This document shows, in pieces, positions 1-8,311 of a DNA stretch of 64,000 nucleotides. The notes under the pieces were generated by a model. The model did no database searches. It saw nothing but the letters and a program-made list of their open reading frames with translations, and was not told the origin of the DNA. A program made the translations under genes and the position numbers. The DNA is from Roseibium alexandrii DFL-11 (lineage in GTDB: Bacteria; Pseudomonadota; Alphaproteobacteria; Rhizobiales; Stappiaceae). The DNA lies in NCBI RefSeq assembly GCF_000158095.2, contig NZ_CM011002.1, forward strand, positions 3,611,203 through 3,675,202. Direction: 5' to 3'. Position 1 is the stretch's first letter. Each line of letters opens with the position of its first letter.

Positions 1-576
1 TCTGTCGACTACATCGCCAATCTGCGCCAGGCCGACGATCTCGGGAAACTTCCCGTTGGCCGACGGGTGGTCGTTATTGGCGGCGGCATGACTGCAGTGG
101 ACATTGCAGTTCAGACCAAGCTGCTCGGTGCCGATGATGTCACCATTGCCTATCGGCGCGGTCAGGATCGCATGAACGCATCCGAATATGAGCAACACCT
201 TGCGCAGACCAATGGCGTCAAGATCATGACTTGGGCACAGCCCAAGGCACTTGTGGCTGCAAACGGCTCGGTTACGGGGATTGAACTGGAACGGACACAG
301 GATCAAGATGGATCCCTCACCGGAACCGGTGAAATCGTAACGCTTGAAGCTGATATGGTCTTCAAGGCCATCGGCCAGACCCTGGTGGATACGGATCTCG
401 GTGGCGCCCTGACCCTCGAGAAGGGCAGGATTGTGGTGGACGCGGACCGCAAGACCAGCCTCGATGATGTGTGGGCGGGCGGCGACTGCGTTGCCGGCGG
501 CGAAGACCTTACGGTCGCAGCCGTCGAAGACGGCAAGATCGCTGCGGAAGCCATCAACGCCGCGCTGAGCGCCTGA
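1..576 (+). CDS. preT: NAD-dependent dihydropyrimidine dehydrogenase, PreT subunit (partial, 5' end outside window)
   Basis: The reading frame is open from base 1, so the N-terminal part, expected to hold FeS clusters and an FAD site, lies upstream of the window. The visible 191 residues contain a second dinucleotide-binding Rossmann motif (VVVIGGGMTAVD, about residues 22-33) and the C-terminal FAD-contact stretch WAGGDCVAGGEDLTVAAVEDG that is typical of glutamate-synthase-small-subunit-like flavoproteins. PreT feeds NAD(P)H electrons to PreA for reduction of uracil and thymine, the first step of reductive pyrimidine degradation in the cytoplasm. preA follows after 19 bases, which fixes the identity more firmly than the fragment alone. 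The other pathway genes (dihydropyrimidinase, beta-ureidopropionase) are not in view. Confidence 0.85.
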   Translation, partial: SVDYIANLRQADDLGKLPVGRRVVVIGGGMTAVDIAVQTKLLGADDVTIAYRRGQDRMNASEYEQHLAQTNGVKIMTWAQPKALVAANGSVTGIELERTQDQDGSLTGTGEIVTLEADMVFKAIGQTLVDTDLGGALTLEKGRIVVDADRKTSLDDVWAGGDCVAGGEDLTVAAVEDGKIAAEAINAALSA

Positions 577-595
577 ACGGCCGAGGGAGAGACAC

Positions 596-1909
596 ATGGC
601 TGATCTGACGACAAATTTTATCGGCATCAAGTCGCCGAACCCGTTCTGGCTGGCCTCCGCGCCACCGACGGACAAGGAATACAACGTTGTCCGCGCCTTC
701 AAGGCCGGCTGGGGCGGCGTTGTCTGGAAAACACTTGGCGATGGCGACCCGGTCGTCAACGTCAACGGGCCGCGCTACGGCGCCATTCACGGCAAGGACC
801 GGCAACTGATCGGGCTCAACAACATCGAGCTGATCACCGACCGCCCACTGGAGGTCAACCTTCGGGAGATCAAGCAGGTCAAACGTGACTGGCCGGACCG
901 TGCGCTGGTTGTGTCGCTGATGGTTCCCTGCGAAGAGCAGAACTGGATCGATATCCTCAAGGCAGTTGAAGACACCGAGGCAGACGGTGTGGAACTCAAC
1001 TTCGGCTGTCCGCACGGCATGAGCGAACGCGGCATGGGATCCGCTGTCGGTCAGGTGCCGGAATACATCGAGATGGTCACACGGTGGGTGAAAAAGCACT
1101 CCCGCATGCCCTGTATCGTCAAGCTGACGCCGAACATCACCGACATCCGCAAACCGGCGCAGGCCGCAAAAGCGGGCGGTGCGGACGCGGTTTCCCTGAT
1201 CAACACGATCAACTCGATCGTTGGCGTCGATCTGGATGCCATGTCACCGGCTCCCATGGTCGACGGCAAGGGCGCTCATGGCGGTTATTGCGGCCCGGCC
1301 GTGAAACCGATTGCGCTCAACATGGTGGCCGAAATCGCCCGGGATCCGGAAACGCATGGCCTGCCGATCTCCGGCATTGGCGGCGTAACCACCTGGCGTG
1401 ATGCGGCAGAGTTCATGGCGCTTGGTGCCGGGTCCGTGCAGGTCTGTACAGCCGCTATGACCTACGGGTTCAAGGTGGTTGAGGACATGATTGAAGGCCT
1501 CAGCGACTGGATGGATGAAAAGGGCTATACGTCGGTTGATCAGGTCGTCGGCCGGGCGGTTCCGAACGCCTCAGACTGGCAGCATTTGAACCTCAACTAC
1601 ATCGCCAAGGCGAAGATCGACCAGGATCTCTGCATCCAGTGCGGCCGTTGCCACATTGCCTGTGAGGACACGTCCCACCAGGCAATCACCAACATGGTGG
1701 ATGGCGCACGCAAGTTCGAGGTGATCGACGAGGAATGCGTCGGCTGCAACCTTTGCGTCAACGTTTGCCCGGTTGAGAACTGCATCACCATGGAGCAGAT
1801 GGCCCCCGGTACCATTGATCCACGCACCAACAAGGTGGTCGAGGAGAAATACGCCAACTGGACAACCCATCCGAACAACCCGATGGCAGTGCCCGAAGCT
1901 GCGGAATAA
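596..1909 (+). CDS. preA: NAD-dependent dihydropyrimidine dehydrogenase, PreA subunit
   Basis: This 437-residue protein has an FMN-binding TIM barrel resembling dihydroorotate dehydrogenase (about residues 1-300) with the active-site loop FGCPHGMSERGMG. A C-terminal ferredoxin domain carries two 4Fe-4S motifs, CIQCGRCHIAC (about 346-356) and CVGCNLCVNVCP (about 382-393). It reduces uracil or thymine to the dihydropyrimidine with electrons passed from PreT. Mammalian DPD fuses the two subunits. The ATG is preceded by a GAGGGAGAG ribosome site, and the gene is the last of its operon because a strong terminator follows. Confidence 0.93.
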   Translation: MADLTTNFIGIKSPNPFWLASAPPTDKEYNVVRAFKAGWGGVVWKTLGDGDPVVNVNGPRYGAIHGKDRQLIGLNNIELITDRPLEVNLREIKQVKRDWPDRALVVSLMVPCEEQNWIDILKAVEDTEADGVELNFGCPHGMSERGMGSAVGQVPEYIEMVTRWVKKHSRMPCIVKLTPNITDIRKPAQAAKAGGADAVSLINTINSIVGVDLDAMSPAPMVDGKGAHGGYCGPAVKPIALNMVAEIARDPETHGLPISGIGGVTTWRDAAEFMALGAGSVQVCTAAMTYGFKVVEDMIEGLSDWMDEKGYTSVDQVVGRAVPNASDWQHLNLNYIAKAKIDQDLCIQCGRCHIACEDTSHQAITNMVDGARKFEVIDEECVGCNLCVNVCPVENCITMEQMAPGTIDPRTNKVVEEKYANWTTHPNNPMAVPEAAE

Positions 1910-1934
1910 CTCCGACTACGTCGTCAGAAAATCA

Positions 1935-1965
1935 ACGCAGGCAAGACTTCCTTGCCTGCGTTTTT
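1935..1965 (+). terminator. Rho-independent terminator after preA
   Basis: An 11-bp perfect stem (ACGCAGGCAAG, 1935-1945, with its complement at 1951-1961) with a 5-base loop is followed by a T run. It lies between the convergent ends of preA and soeC. Confidence 0.9.
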
Positions 1966-1966
1966 G

Positions 1967-2842
1967 TTACCGCTTGCCGTAATAAAGCCCGACGACATGT
2001 TCCGCTTCGGCGAAGAATAGCCAGCGCGAGGCAAACGTTCCGATCAGGAAGGCAATTCCTGCAAGGGCGACAACCGGCAGGCTGGCAGGCATAAGTACGA
2101 TCAGTACGATCGGCAGCACGCAATTGAGCGCGAACGCGATGATCCGCAGCTTATGCGCATGCTTGCGGCCGACGGTGAACACCATCTCCTTCAAAAGATA
2201 ATTCGTGCCGGTATGAGGCGGCTCAAACAGGCGCACCTTGCCGCGCTCGCCAAGTCCGGTCGCGGTCTCCATTGTATGTCCGCGTTCGGAAAAACGGCGG
2301 TCTCCGAAGATCCAGTAAAGGCTCTGAACCAACCCGGCAATTGCGAGCAGTAGAACGGCGCCAAAACCTTGTCCAGCGAGGATAGCGCCACCCGCCAAGG
2401 ATAGGGACACAAGATGCAAAGGTGTCAGCCAATGGTTCCAGCGCGGCACGGTGGCAAGCTGCGCATAAATCATCGCGGTGGCATACACTGTTGCAACACA
2501 AAGCAAAGCGCCGGTAACGCCAATTGGCGCAAGCGTTATGTCGAAGAAAACGGCAGCAAAGCCGTGGACCCCCATGAAGACAAGCGCGAGCACGGACAGC
2601 CAGGCCTCACGCGACAGCCAGCTCGATCGCCACTGGGTGAAGGCCAGAAGACTGCGCTGCGGATTGCCGAGGTGAAAGGTTGCCGACAGCAGGCCGCCGA
2701 CAGCGAGCGCAAAGCCGATCAGATAGGCGAAAAACGCTGTCCAGCCGGTGACCGCCGGAAGGCCAAGGCCCAGCCAAGCAAGAAATCCGAACCCGAGCCC
2801 GGACAAGACCGTGAAAATGATGACGGAGGGAGCCGGATGCAT
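1967..2842 (-). CDS. soeC: Membrane anchor subunit of sulfite dehydrogenase (DmsC/NrfD-like), SoeC
   Basis: A 291-residue polytopic membrane protein with about eight hydrophobic helices, of the DmsC type that anchors molybdopterin oxidoreductases and passes electrons to the quinone pool. The N-terminus (MHPAPSVIIFTVLSGLGFG) starts directly in the first helix. The start overlaps the stop of soeB in a TGATG junction, so translation of the two is coupled. The assignment as SoeC instead of a DMSO or thiosulfate reductase anchor depends on the catalytic subunit next door. Confidence 0.7.
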   Translation of the reverse strand: MHPAPSVIIFTVLSGLGFGFLAWLGLGLPAVTGWTAFFAYLIGFALAVGGLLSATFHLGNPQRSLLAFTQWRSSWLSREAWLSVLALVFMGVHGFAAVFFDITLAPIGVTGALLCVATVYATAMIYAQLATVPRWNHWLTPLHLVSLSLAGGAILAGQGFGAVLLLAIAGLVQSLYWIFGDRRFSERGHTMETATGLGERGKVRLFEPPHTGTNYLLKEMVFTVGRKHAHKLRIIAFALNCVLPIVLIVLMPASLPVVALAGIAFLIGTFASRWLFFAEAEHVVGLYYGKR

Positions 2843-3588
2843 CAGAGCGCCTCCAATGCTTTGTCGAGCCAGCGCAAAAAGCCCTTTGGCGTTTCGGCAA
2901 CGGGCTGCATCGTGTCCGAACTGGCCGATACTTCCGCGAGCTTATCCTTCGGTCGCGGGGGAAGATATTTGTTCACCGGCTTGGTTCCCTGTTCGGGCAT
3001 CAAATCGAACCCGCCGCGCTCAGCCACGAGACGGGACACATCGCTGTCCGGATCCCCAAGATCCCCGAAATGCCGCGCGCCAGCGGGACAGGTTCTGACA
3101 CAGGCCGGCACCCGATCCACTTCTTCCAGGTTCTCGTTGTAGATCCGGTCAACGCAAAGGGTGCATTTCTTCATAACCCCTTCGGCCTGATCGAGCTCCC
3201 GCGCCCCATAAGGACACGCCCAGGCGCATAAGCCACAGCCAATGCAGGCATCTTCATTGACGAGAACAATCCCATCTTCCCGGCGCTTGTAGCTTGCGCC
3301 GGTCGGGCAGACGGTGACGCACGGCGCATCATCGCAATGCAGGCACGACTTCGGAAAGTGGATCGTCTGCGCTGGCCCATTCTCTGGCTGAACCTCGAAG
3401 GAATGGATGCGGTTGAGGAAAGATCCGACCGGGTCCTTGCCGTAAGCATCCATGTCACTCAGAGGCGCGCCATAGTTTTCCGTATTCCAGCCCTTGCAGG
3501 CGGTCACGCAGGCATGACAGCCGACGCAGGTGTCGAGATCGATAACGAGCCCGAGCTTCTTGTCTGTTGTTTCCGGCAACTGGGTCAT
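2842..3588 (-). CDS. soeB: Four-cluster ferredoxin subunit of sulfite dehydrogenase, SoeB
   Basis: This 248-residue iron-sulfur subunit has four cysteine groups for four 4Fe-4S clusters: CVGCHACVTAC (21-31), C82/C85/C90/C94, CIGCGLCAWAC (115-125), and C142/C145/C163/C167. It carries electrons from the molybdenum site of SoeA to the SoeC anchor. There is no signal peptide, so it is cytoplasmic. The ATG overlaps the soeA stop by four bases (ATGA). DmsB- and PsrB-type proteins share this architecture; the A subunit decides the call. Confidence 0.75.
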   Translation of the reverse strand: MTQLPETTDKKLGLVIDLDTCVGCHACVTACKGWNTENYGAPLSDMDAYGKDPVGSFLNRIHSFEVQPENGPAQTIHFPKSCLHCDDAPCVTVCPTGASYKRREDGIVLVNEDACIGCGLCAWACPYGARELDQAEGVMKKCTLCVDRIYNENLEEVDRVPACVRTCPAGARHFGDLGDPDSDVSRLVAERGGFDLMPEQGTKPVNKYLPPRPKDKLAEVSASSDTMQPVAETPKGFLRWLDKALEAL

Positions 3589-6410
3589 GAACGCACCTGC
3601 TGTCGAACGGTGTCCGGCCCTGTTCCAACCGGGGATTTGATGGGGTCAAAAGCCGGCTGGCTTTCAGGAGGCGGCTCTGCACGCTCGATCCGCACCCGCA
3701 GATCGAACCAGGCAGCTTGTCCGGTAACCGGATCCGAGTTTGACCACCTGAGGCCATCGCCTTTCGGCGGCAACAGCTCGTGGATCAGATGATTGAGCAA
3801 GAAGCCTTTGGTAGCCTCTGGCGCATCCCCATCCAGCGCCCAAGCGCCTTTGCGTTTGCCGATGGCGTTCCATGTCCACACGGTGTTTTCATTGAGCGCC
3901 GCCATGTGAGCAACGGGTACGACAATTTCCCCGTGCGGCGAGGTCACTTTTGCCCAATCCCCTTCTGAAAAGCCATTTTCTTCCCAAATCCGGGTCGGCA
4001 CATAGAGAGGGTTCCGGCCGTGGATCTGCCGGAGCCAGGCATTCTGGCTGCCCCAGGAATGATACATCGCCATTGGCCGCTGGGTCAGTGCATGGACCGG
4101 ATAGGTGTCCGGATCCGCAATGGTGTCGCTGAGCGGGGGATACCAAACCGGCAGCGGATCAAAGGCTTCCTTGATCTGACCTCTCAAGCGATCTGGCGGT
4201 TGCCGGTCGCCGTGCCCTTCTGCGGCCAGCTGGAACCGGCGCATGGGCTCGGAATAGATCTCAAACAGATAGGGCTGCGGGCTGTCGAACAGACCCAGAT
4301 TCACCGCCCAGTCCTGATAGGCTGCATTCCAGGGTTTATAAAACGCCGCTTCCTCCGGGATGTGTTCGACGAAGAAACTGCCGTTTTCGATGTAGCGGTC
4401 CAGCTGGGCCGGGTTCACTTCACCGCGGCCAGCTTGATCACCGTTCCCCCGAAAACCGGCGAGTGGGCCGATCCCCGGCCGGCGCTCGTGATTGACGATG
4501 TAGTCGGCGTAGTCTGCATATTTGGCGCTGCCATCTTCATTGACAAAACCGGGCAGGCCAAGCCGTGCGCCGAGGTCCACCAGGACCGATTGGAAGCCGC
4601 GCACGTCGCGGTCCGGCTCAATCACCGGCCAGCGGATCGCATCGGCTGCCGCATCCGCCTCGCAGATCGGCCGGTCCAGCAGGCTGATGCAGTCGTGGCG
4701 TTCCAGGTACGTGGTGTCCGGCAGGATCAAATCCGCATAGGCGACCATTTCTGAGGAATAGGCATCCGAATAGATGATTTTCGGGATCACATAGTCGCCG
4801 TTTTCGTCTTTATCCGTCAGCATCTCCATGACACCACGCGTGTTCATGGAAGAATTCCAGGACATGTTCGCCATATAGAGAAACAGCGTGTCGATCTTAT
4901 AAGGGTCGCCCGCATGGGCGTTGGAGATCACCATGTGCATAAGACCATGGGCCGACATCGGGTTTTCCCAGGAAAACGCTTTGTCTATCCGCGCTGGCGT
5001 GCCGTCGTCTTTCAGCGCCAGATCGTTTGGGCCACGGACGAAGCCCAGATGCGGACCATCCAGCGGACAATCCGGCTGGGTCTTGCAATGGGGGGTTGGG
5101 TGCGCTGTGACCGGCTTCGGATAGGGCGGTTTGAACCGGAAACCACCCGGGACCTCGACCGTTCCAAGAAGGATCTGCAGGACATGCAGCGCCCTACAGG
5201 TCTGGAACCCGTTGGAGTGGGCAGAAACTCCGCGCATGGCGTGGAAACTGACCGGCCGCCCCGGCATGGTCTGATGGGTTTCCCCGCGGAAATCGGTCCA
5301 GGGTTGGTCGATCTCGAACGCTTCCTCGAACGCCACGCGGGCAAGTTCCGCGGCAACAGCCCTTATCTTGCCGGCCGGCACCCCGCAGGTTTTGGCAACC
5401 GTCTCCGGGGCGTAGGCGTCATCCAGATAGCGCTCCGCCAGATGCTGAAAGACGGTCCTGCATGACACCCCATCTGCGTCATATTCTGCACCAAGATCCG
5501 GCCGGACGCCTTTTTGGTCGAATGGTGCCGGTTTGCCGCTCGCACGGTCGATCACAAGTGACTTTCCGTCAGCGTCTTTCAGCAGCAATCCGTGGTCGTC
5601 AGACCCCGGATTGTCGATCACCAGACATGGCGCATTGGTTAAGCGGGCCAGATAGGCAAGATCTATATGTCCAGTTTTCAAAAGCACGTGGCAGAGGGAC
5701 AAAATGAACAGTCCGTCGGTGCCTGGCGTGATTCCAATCCACTCATCGGCAATGGCGTTGTAGCCTGACCGAACCGGGTTCACCCCGATGACCTTGCCGC
5801 CTCGCGCCTTCAGTTTGCCGAGGCCCATCTTGATCGGATTGGAGTCGTGATCCTCGGCCACCCCGAACAACATGAACAGCTTCGTGCGGTCCCAGTCCGG
5901 CTGGCCAAATTCCCAGAAGGCTCCACCGATCGTATAGATGCCGCCGGCTGCCATATTGACCGAACAGAAGCCGCCATGAGCTGCGTAGTTGGGGGTGCCG
6001 AAGTTTTGCGCCCAGAAGCTGGTAAAGCTTTGAGACTGATCGCGACCTGTGAAAAACGCCAGTTTTTCAGGCGCGGTCCTGCGGATGGGTTCCAGCCAGG
6101 AAACGGCTGTTTTCAGCGCTTCTTCCCAGCTGATTTCTTCAAATTCACCTGACCCGCGCGGGCCTTTCCGCTTGAGTGGTTTCCGCAGTCTCGAAGGCGC
6201 TGTGACCTGCATGATCCCGGACGCGCCCTTGGCACACAAGACACCTTTGTTGACCGGATGATCGCGATTGCCTTCGATATAAGCGACCTTGCCGTCCTTC
6301 AGATGGACGTTGATCCCGCATCGGCAAGCACACATGTAACAAGTGGTTTTTCGTATTTCATCGGAGACAGCCGGAGACGTCTCCACAATCGGTTGACTTC
6401 TGTTCAGCAC
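3585..6410 (-). CDS. soeA: Molybdopterin oxidoreductase catalytic subunit, probable sulfite dehydrogenase SoeA
   Basis: A DMSO-reductase-family catalytic subunit of 941 residues. The N-terminal 4Fe-4S motif CYMCACRCG (about 24-32) is followed by GVLCAKG, then the molybdopterin domains and a C-terminal MGD-binding domain. There is no twin-arginine signal before the cluster, which fits cytoplasm-facing SoeABC (quinone-linked sulfite oxidation to sulfate) rather than periplasmic DmsA, PsrA or PhsA. The start chosen is GTG at 6410 behind a GGGAGGGG ribosome site; an upstream TTG in frame has no such site, and the overlapping ATG is out of frame and stops at once. HGGFCSVNMAAG may supply a Cys ligand to Mo, which is inference. 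Alternative: an uncharacterised formate- or thiosulfate-type enzyme. Confidence 0.7.
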   Translation of the reverse strand: MLNRSQPIVETSPAVSDEIRKTTCYMCACRCGINVHLKDGKVAYIEGNRDHPVNKGVLCAKGASGIMQVTAPSRLRKPLKRKGPRGSGEFEEISWEEALKTAVSWLEPIRRTAPEKLAFFTGRDQSQSFTSFWAQNFGTPNYAAHGGFCSVNMAAGGIYTIGGAFWEFGQPDWDRTKLFMLFGVAEDHDSNPIKMGLGKLKARGGKVIGVNPVRSGYNAIADEWIGITPGTDGLFILSLCHVLLKTGHIDLAYLARLTNAPCLVIDNPGSDDHGLLLKDADGKSLVIDRASGKPAPFDQKGVRPDLGAEYDADGVSCRTVFQHLAERYLDDAYAPETVAKTCGVPAGKIRAVAAELARVAFEEAFEIDQPWTDFRGETHQTMPGRPVSFHAMRGVSAHSNGFQTCRALHVLQILLGTVEVPGGFRFKPPYPKPVTAHPTPHCKTQPDCPLDGPHLGFVRGPNDLALKDDGTPARIDKAFSWENPMSAHGLMHMVISNAHAGDPYKIDTLFLYMANMSWNSSMNTRGVMEMLTDKDENGDYVIPKIIYSDAYSSEMVAYADLILPDTTYLERHDCISLLDRPICEADAAADAIRWPVIEPDRDVRGFQSVLVDLGARLGLPGFVNEDGSAKYADYADYIVNHERRPGIGPLAGFRGNGDQAGRGEVNPAQLDRYIENGSFFVEHIPEEAAFYKPWNAAYQDWAVNLGLFDSPQPYLFEIYSEPMRRFQLAAEGHGDRQPPDRLRGQIKEAFDPLPVWYPPLSDTIADPDTYPVHALTQRPMAMYHSWGSQNAWLRQIHGRNPLYVPTRIWEENGFSEGDWAKVTSPHGEIVVPVAHMAALNENTVWTWNAIGKRKGAWALDGDAPEATKGFLLNHLIHELLPPKGDGLRWSNSDPVTGQAAWFDLRVRIERAEPPPESQPAFDPIKSPVGTGPDTVRQQVRS

Positions 6411-6626
6411 ATCCCCTCCCAAGGCGCCTCACGGAATCGCATCCTGCAAAACTGCACTGTTGCGAAATCTGAGTTTCTTTTCAGCTAATATCTGAGCTCT
6501 GCATTCTAACTGAAGACTTGAGTTTGCCGTGCGTCAAGAGGGGTCAAACACTTCAGAGGTTGAAGTGAACCTCTGTTTTTCTTCGCGCAGACAGAAAACT
6601 CCGGCTCGGCCAGTGCGGCCTAGGCA
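6411..6626. promoter_or_regulatory. Divergent promoter region soeABC / BCCT carrier
   Basis: About 215 bases separate the two divergent starts. The one clear element is a 6-bp inverted repeat, ACTTCA-gaggt-TGAAGT (6550-6566), that could be an operator serving either side. I cannot place -35 and -10 boxes with confidence. Confidence 0.35.
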
Positions 6627-8171
6627 TTGCTCACAAGATCAGCTAGCGTTCAGGAAACCTGTCTGGAGGCCTCCTTGGATTCTAATCGCCTACTTCTCGC
6701 GTGCTCCATCAGTCTTTGTGCCATCGTCGGCTTGTGGGGTGTCATTGATCCGGAAGGCCTTCAGGCAGTAGCGCGGGAGATCGTCGATCAGTATTTCGTA
6801 AGCCGTGGCTGGTTCGTGATGCTGTCGGTCACGATAATGCTGCTGTTTTGCCTTGGCCTCACCTTCACCCGTTTCGGTGATATCCGCCTTGGTGCCGACG
6901 ACGATCGGCCCGAGTATTCCACGCCCACTTGGATCGCAATGCTGTTTGCTGCGGGGATGGGTGTTGGATTGTTGTTTTGGGCGGTCGCCGAACCGCTCAC
7001 CCACTTTGCATTCCTGAAAGACAAGATTTCTGTCCCTGAAGCTGCGGATTCGGCATTGCTCGCGACCAACTTCAATTGGGGCATTCACGCCTGGGCAATC
7101 TACGGCACAACGGCACTTTCCATTGCCTATTTTAGTTTTCGACGCGGTACGCCCATGCTGGTCAGCGCGCCTTTAAAAAGCCTGTTTCCCGGCGAAAAAT
7201 GGGCTTGGGTTGTGGGCTGGTTTTCCGACTTCATGGCGATCGCTGCAATCGCCATCGGGGTCGGTGGTTCTATTGCAATGGGTGTGTTTCAGGTCGCTGA
7301 CGGCGTATCCGTTCTTGCCGGCACCCAAACAGCGGCACCATGGCTTGTCGGCCTGATATTCTTGGTCATGGTTATTGCTTACATCCCGCCTCTGATGGTG
7401 GACCTCAGCACAGGCATGGCGAAGCTTTCCAACATCGCCATGAGCCTTGCGATCGCGCTTGTTGCCTACACCATCATTATGGGTCCGACAGAGTTTTTGA
7501 TGAACTCGGTGATCGGTGGCATCGGCATGTATATTGCGGATGTCATTCCTGCCGGCTTCCGCACGTTCACTTTCTATGGCGACGAAGTCGGCCGCTGGTT
7601 TCAGGACTGGACGCTGACCTACATGGTCTGGTGGATTGCATGGGGACCTTTTGTCGGGGTCTTCGTTGCGCGCATTTCCAAGGGCCGCACTATCCGGGAA
7701 TTCGTTCTCGGTGTACTGATCGGCCCCACGCTATTTTCCACGATCTGGTTCGGCGCATTTGGCGGTGTCGGCATATTTGAGACTTTAAATGGCAAGGGCG
7801 AGTTGCTGGCGCTGACACAGACTAATGTGGAGCGGATGACGTTTGCTCTTCTTGATCGTCTTCCCTTTGCCACTGTGACCACATTGGCCACTATTTTGGC
7901 CGCCTTCCTATTCATTGTGACCAGTGTGGTCAGCGCAGCCTTTGTGCTCGGGATGTTCTCAACCGGAGGCAATCAAAATCCAAGCGTGAAGATTAAGGTG
8001 ATCTGGGGTGGTTTGCTGGGCGTCCTGGGGGCTGCCATGCTGCTCTCCGGATCGATGTCCGCCGTGCGGACCCTGATTGCCCTCGGTGCCTTACCGTTCG
8101 TCTTCATTACAGCGATGTTGTTCGCCTGCCTGATAAAGGCCCTTATCCTAGACAACCCCAAGGAGACTTGA
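6627..8171 (+). CDS. BCCT-family betaine/carnitine/choline-type transporter
   Basis: A 514-residue, 12-helix secondary carrier of the betaine-choline-carnitine family. Family signatures are visible: GMGVGLLFWAVAEPLTHF around the TM3 region, and the TM8 tryptophan-rich stretch WTLTYMVWWIAWGPF that builds the quaternary-amine aromatic box. The glycine-rich GMGVG stretch resembles sodium-coupled members. The start is TTG at 6627, just after an in-frame TAG at 6621; a later TTG at 6675 is possible. The C-terminus is short and lacks the long regulatory tail of BetP. Substrate is unknown. Next to SoeABC, a sulfonate or sulfur-containing zwitterion such as taurine or DMSP is conceivable, but this is inference. 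Confidence 0.85.
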   Translation: MLTRSASVQETCLEASLDSNRLLLACSISLCAIVGLWGVIDPEGLQAVAREIVDQYFVSRGWFVMLSVTIMLLFCLGLTFTRFGDIRLGADDDRPEYSTPTWIAMLFAAGMGVGLLFWAVAEPLTHFAFLKDKISVPEAADSALLATNFNWGIHAWAIYGTTALSIAYFSFRRGTPMLVSAPLKSLFPGEKWAWVVGWFSDFMAIAAIAIGVGGSIAMGVFQVADGVSVLAGTQTAAPWLVGLIFLVMVIAYIPPLMVDLSTGMAKLSNIAMSLAIALVAYTIIMGPTEFLMNSVIGGIGMYIADVIPAGFRTFTFYGDEVGRWFQDWTLTYMVWWIAWGPFVGVFVARISKGRTIREFVLGVLIGPTLFSTIWFGAFGGVGIFETLNGKGELLALTQTNVERMTFALLDRLPFATVTTLATILAAFLFIVTSVVSAAFVLGMFSTGGNQNPSVKIKVIWGGLLGVLGAAMLLSGSMSAVRTLIALGALPFVFITAMLFACLIKALILDNPKET

Positions 8172-8172
8172 G

Positions 8173-8274
8173 ATGCTTATCGGTGATCCGGTCGATACCT
8201 TCATGAACCTGGGGACCTTTGCGTTTATCGGGTTCCTTGCCTGGGTCCTGATGCGCAAGTCGCCAAAAAACTGA
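8173..8274 (+). CDS. 33-residue single-helix membrane microprotein coupled to the BCCT carrier
   Basis: ATG at 8173 lies one base after the BCCT stop codon. AAGGAG at 8160-8165 gives an excellent ribosome site. The product begins MLIGDPVDTFMNLG, has one hydrophobic segment (about residues 13-27, TFAFIGFLAWVLM) and ends in a basic tail RKSPKN. No family is recognised. The tight spacing and strong ribosome site argue that it is translated, possibly as an accessory subunit of the transporter. Confidence 0.55.
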   Translation: MLIGDPVDTFMNLGTFAFIGFLAWVLMRKSPKN

Positions 8275-8289
8275 ATCACTTAGAGGCTG

Positions 8290-8311
8290 AAACGCGTCAG
8301 CTCGCGCGTTT
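8290..8311. terminator. Hairpin at convergent gene ends (possible bidirectional terminator)
   Basis: AAACGCG (8290-8296) and CGCGTTT (8305-8311) form a 7-bp stem with an 8-base loop. It overlaps the end of the GGDEF-EAL gene and follows the microprotein stop. The short A and T ends give only weak terminator character. Confidence 0.3.

Noticed and set aside
4020..4754. 244-codon open frame on the plus strand
   Set aside because: It is a shadow of soeA with no recognisable domain and no ribosome site.
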